A DNA stretch of 14,693 nt from JAUVIB01 sp964424545. Lineage in GTDB: Bacteria; Calditrichota; Calditrichia; Calditrichales; Calditrichaceae. The translations under genes were made by a program, and so were the position numbers. The notes below the pieces were generated by a model. The model was not told the origin of the DNA and searched no databases. It saw only the letters and a program-made list of their open reading frames with translations. The stretch spans positions 1 through 14,693 of the forward strand of contig CAYRJN010000096.1 in the NCBI GenBank assembly GCA_964424545.1, in the 5' to 3' direction. This document shows positions 12,743 to 14,693 of the stretch, one piece after another (positions within the stretch are counted from its first letter, which is position 1; every line of letters begins with the position of its first letter).

Positions 12743-14563
12743 TCAATGAAAATATTTGTAAATATTCTCAGCGATATTTTTCGGCAGCTTCCCCTTTTCC
12801 TGCAACTCTTTTATTTCTGCTTCTCTAATTTTTTTGACCGAACCGAACAATTTTAATAACGCATTGCGACGTTTGACGCCAATTCCCTCTATTTTATCCA
12901 ACTGCGAGTTAATGGTACGCTTTTTGCGCCTTTCACGATGAAAAGTGATTGCAAAACGGTGCGCTTCATCGCGCGCCTGCTGCAACAATTTTAAAGAGGA
13001 TGATGTTTTCGGTAACATCTGGGCATCGCTTACTTCGGGAAAAAACACCTCTTCAAGTCGTTTAGCCAGACCGATTATAAGTTGATTTTCAATCCCCAGC
13101 TCTTTTAATGCCGCCACGGCGCTGGAAAGCTGTCCCTTTCCACCGTCTACAATAATCAAGTCGGGCAGTTCTTTATGTTCGCGCAAAAGGCGTCCGTACC
13201 GTCGTTGCAAAACCTCGCGCATCATGGCGAAATCATCCGGTGTCTCCTTACTTTTAATTTTATATTTACGGTATTCCGATTTTTTAGGTTTACCGTTATA
13301 GAAACTAACCATCGACGCTACAGGATCGGAGCCTTGTATATTGGATATATCAAAACATTCGATGCGTCGCGGAGTTCTTTGTAAACTCAAATCCCTTTGC
13401 AGCGCCGCAACCGAATGCGGAATATAGTTTTGCCGCTTCATTTTTTGCAGCTTTAAATCCTGCAACAGATAATCGGCGTTTTTTACGCAAAGATTCATTA
13501 ATTTTTTCTTTTCGCCGATCTGTGGGATATGAATTGTTACCCTTTCGCCGCTTTGTTCACGCAGCCATTGTTCGTAAATATCTCGTTCTTCAATATCCTG
13601 CGGTAAATAGATTTCGCGCGGGATATCTTCGCTATCGGTATAATAGCGATTTAAAAAAGACTGCAATATCTCTCTTGTTTTCTGCCACTCAACACGACTT
13701 AAATAAAAATGCAGCCGTCCTACAATCTTCCCTTCCCTAATTTTAAAAAGTGCAATACAAGCGTCGTCGTCTTCTTTAGCCAAAGCTATAAAATCACGAT
13801 CTTTATAATCACTTAAAGCTACTTTTTGGGCATTGCGATAATTCTCAAGCGCCTGTAATTTATCGCGCGTCCGCGCCGCTTCTTCAAATTTTAATTCATC
13901 CGATAACCGCTGCATCTCATCGCGTAATTCCTGCGATAATTCATCGGTTTTTCCTTTTAAAAAATGTTTTATTTTATCAATCATCGCATCATAGTTCACC
14001 GCACTTTGTAATCCTTGACAGGGTCCTTTGCATTTGCCGATATAATAATCCAAACAGAGATCTATTTTCTTAGCCTGTATAACCCGCGGCTTAAGCGAAT
14101 GCGCGCAGGAACGCACCGGAAATATTTTTTTTAACGTTTTAAGGGCATAACGCACATTCTTTACATTGGTATAAGGTCCAAAATAGGTCGAACCGTCTCG
14201 TATTACTTTACGGGTAATAAAAATACGCGGAAAATCTTCATTGGTTATGCGAATATGGGGATAGGTTTTGTCGTCTTTCAGATCAATATTGTAACGAGGT
14301 TTATACTCCTTAATCAAATTGTTTTCAAGAATCAACGCCTCCACATCCGAATCCGTAATGATCCATTCAATATCAACAATGCGTTTAACCAGGGCAGAAA
14401 GTTTGGGATGCTGTGGACGAGACTGCGCAAAGTATGATCGCACGCGATTACGCAGCATACCGGCCTTACCTACATAAATAACCGTCCCCATTTTATCCTT
14501 AAAGAGATAACAACCGGGTTTGAGAGGTATCCGCGACAACTTTTCTTTTAAATGCATGTTCAT
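12743..14563 (-). CDS. uvrC: UvrC, nucleotide excision repair endonuclease subunit
   Basis: This 606-residue subunit of UvrABC makes both incisions around bulky DNA lesions. Domains in order are: GIY-YIG nuclease (about 12-90; KPGCYLFKDKMGTVIYVGKAGMLRNRV); a cysteine-rich region with Cys153, Cys170, Cys178 and Cys182, matching the iron-sulfur ligands reported for UvrC; a UVR motif that contacts UvrB (about 204-236, DELKFEEAARTRDKL); the RNase H-like nuclease with acidic residues Asp405 (ECFDISN) and Asp473 (IIVDGGKGQ) plus His535 (DEAHRFAI); and C-terminal helix-hairpin-helix motifs (IEGIGVKRRNALLKLFGSV). Length matches E. coli UvrC (610). The start is ATG 14563 or ATG 14557; neither has a good Shine-Dalgarno. 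No LexA-type palindrome is visible in the 130 bases upstream, so SOS control from there is not supported. Confidence 0.97.
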   Translation of the reverse strand: MNMHLKEKLSRIPLKPGCYLFKDKMGTVIYVGKAGMLRNRVRSYFAQSRPQHPKLSALVKRIVDIEWIITDSDVEALILENNLIKEYKPRYNIDLKDDKTYPHIRITNEDFPRIFITRKVIRDGSTYFGPYTNVKNVRYALKTLKKIFPVRSCAHSLKPRVIQAKKIDLCLDYYIGKCKGPCQGLQSAVNYDAMIDKIKHFLKGKTDELSQELRDEMQRLSDELKFEEAARTRDKLQALENYRNAQKVALSDYKDRDFIALAKEDDDACIALFKIREGKIVGRLHFYLSRVEWQKTREILQSFLNRYYTDSEDIPREIYLPQDIEERDIYEQWLREQSGERVTIHIPQIGEKKKLMNLCVKNADYLLQDLKLQKMKRQNYIPHSVAALQRDLSLQRTPRRIECFDISNIQGSDPVASMVSFYNGKPKKSEYRKYKIKSKETPDDFAMMREVLQRRYGRLLREHKELPDLIIVDGGKGQLSSAVAALKELGIENQLIIGLAKRLEEVFFPEVSDAQMLPKTSSSLKLLQQARDEAHRFAITFHRERRKKRTINSQLDKIEGIGVKRRNALLKLFGSVKKIREAEIKELQEKGKLPKNIAENIYKYFH

Positions 14564-14607
14564 ATTGATAGCTTTTTACAATCCTAACTTTAATCCATAT
14601 GCAAATA

Positions 14608-14693
14608 CTATTTTCCAAAATTCCTGTAATCCGTTTCTTGTTCGGAGAATTGCGTATCATCGCTGGTAGTGATAAAATCGAAAATAAAATCCG
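14608..14693 (-). CDS. Possible C-terminal end of an upstream gene (partial)
   Basis: One minus-strand frame enters from the window edge and encodes 27 residues (DFIFDFITTSDDTQFSEQE..., ending YRNFGK) before a TAG at 14610-14608, 44 bases upstream of uvrC. Codon choice looks like the neighbouring genes and the acidic, Thr/Ser-rich tail is plausible, but the stretch is too short to identify. A second minus frame is also open here. If real, it could share a transcript with uvrC. Confidence 0.35.
   Translation of the reverse strand, partial: DFIFDFITTSDDTQFSEQETDYRNFGK

Noticed and set aside
12631..12828. 65-codon open frame starting right after the serC stop
   Set aside because: It runs through the terminator hairpin and then antisense into the uvrC 3' end, with no motif and no ribosome binding site of its own.
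1..14693. CRISPR array, tRNA, rRNA, insertion sequence or prophage
   Set aside because: I saw no regularly spaced repeats, cloverleaf sequences, rRNA-like stretches, transposase motifs or terminal inverted repeats on either strand.

Overview
The window is bacterial chromosomal DNA, moderately AT-rich, with short intergenic gaps, Shine-Dalgarno sequences of the AAGGAG type and mostly housekeeping or repair genes. There are no tRNA or rRNA genes, phage structural genes, transposases or CRISPR repeats. Several features point to a Gram-negative-type bacterium, perhaps of the wider FCB/Calditrichota-Ignavibacteria-like groups: a periplasmic PpiD/SurA-type foldase, a Tat-exported Gfo/Idh/MocA protein, secreted glycosidase-like proteins, and a LexA operator (TGTAC-N4-GTACA) close to the one described in Fibrobacter. 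That placement is an inference, not a phylogeny. Ten Ns inside serC show that this is a draft scaffold.

Layout. (1) 1-532, minus: the N-terminal part of a YprB/MrfB-like DEDD exonuclease. (2) 1155-2975, plus: a membrane-anchored parvulin-type prolyl isomerase (PpiD-like), ending in a strong bidirectional terminator. (3) 8270 down to 3082, all minus: a membrane-anchored PHP-domain protein; then a small SOS-type gene resembling DUF6504; then a membrane protein, a sirtuin and a secreted GH18-like barrel protein. The membrane protein and sirtuin abut exactly (TAA directly followed by ATG), and the barrel gene starts 29 bases after the sirtuin. (4) 8769-9998, plus: a Tat-dependent Gfo/Idh/MocA oxidoreductase. 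(5) 11344 down to 10285, minus: lexA followed 4 bases later by a LexA-like protein with no DNA-binding domain. (6) 11533-12630, plus: serC, interrupted by an N gap that is probably an assembly artefact. (7) 14563 down to 12743, minus: uvrC, with a possible gene end just upstream of it.

How the genes relate. DNA-damage functions are unusually frequent here: LexA, a LexA paralogue, UvrC, a MrfB-like nuclease and the DUF6504-like protein. The most interesting part is the lexA operon. The second gene keeps the S24/LexA peptidase fold but has lost the helix-turn-helix, the Ala-Gly cleavage site, the catalytic serine (Gly66) and the catalytic lysine (Arg103). It looks like a non-cleavable pseudo-LexA that would be co-expressed with LexA. 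The lexA promoter (TTGACT-17-TATAAT) carries the palindrome TGTACTACGGTACA over its transcription start. Nearly the same palindrome (TGCACTTTTGTACA) lies at the same place in front of the DUF6504-like gene at 6519-6773, so the two genes probably belong to one SOS regulon. No such box is visible in front of uvrC or the MrfB-like gene.
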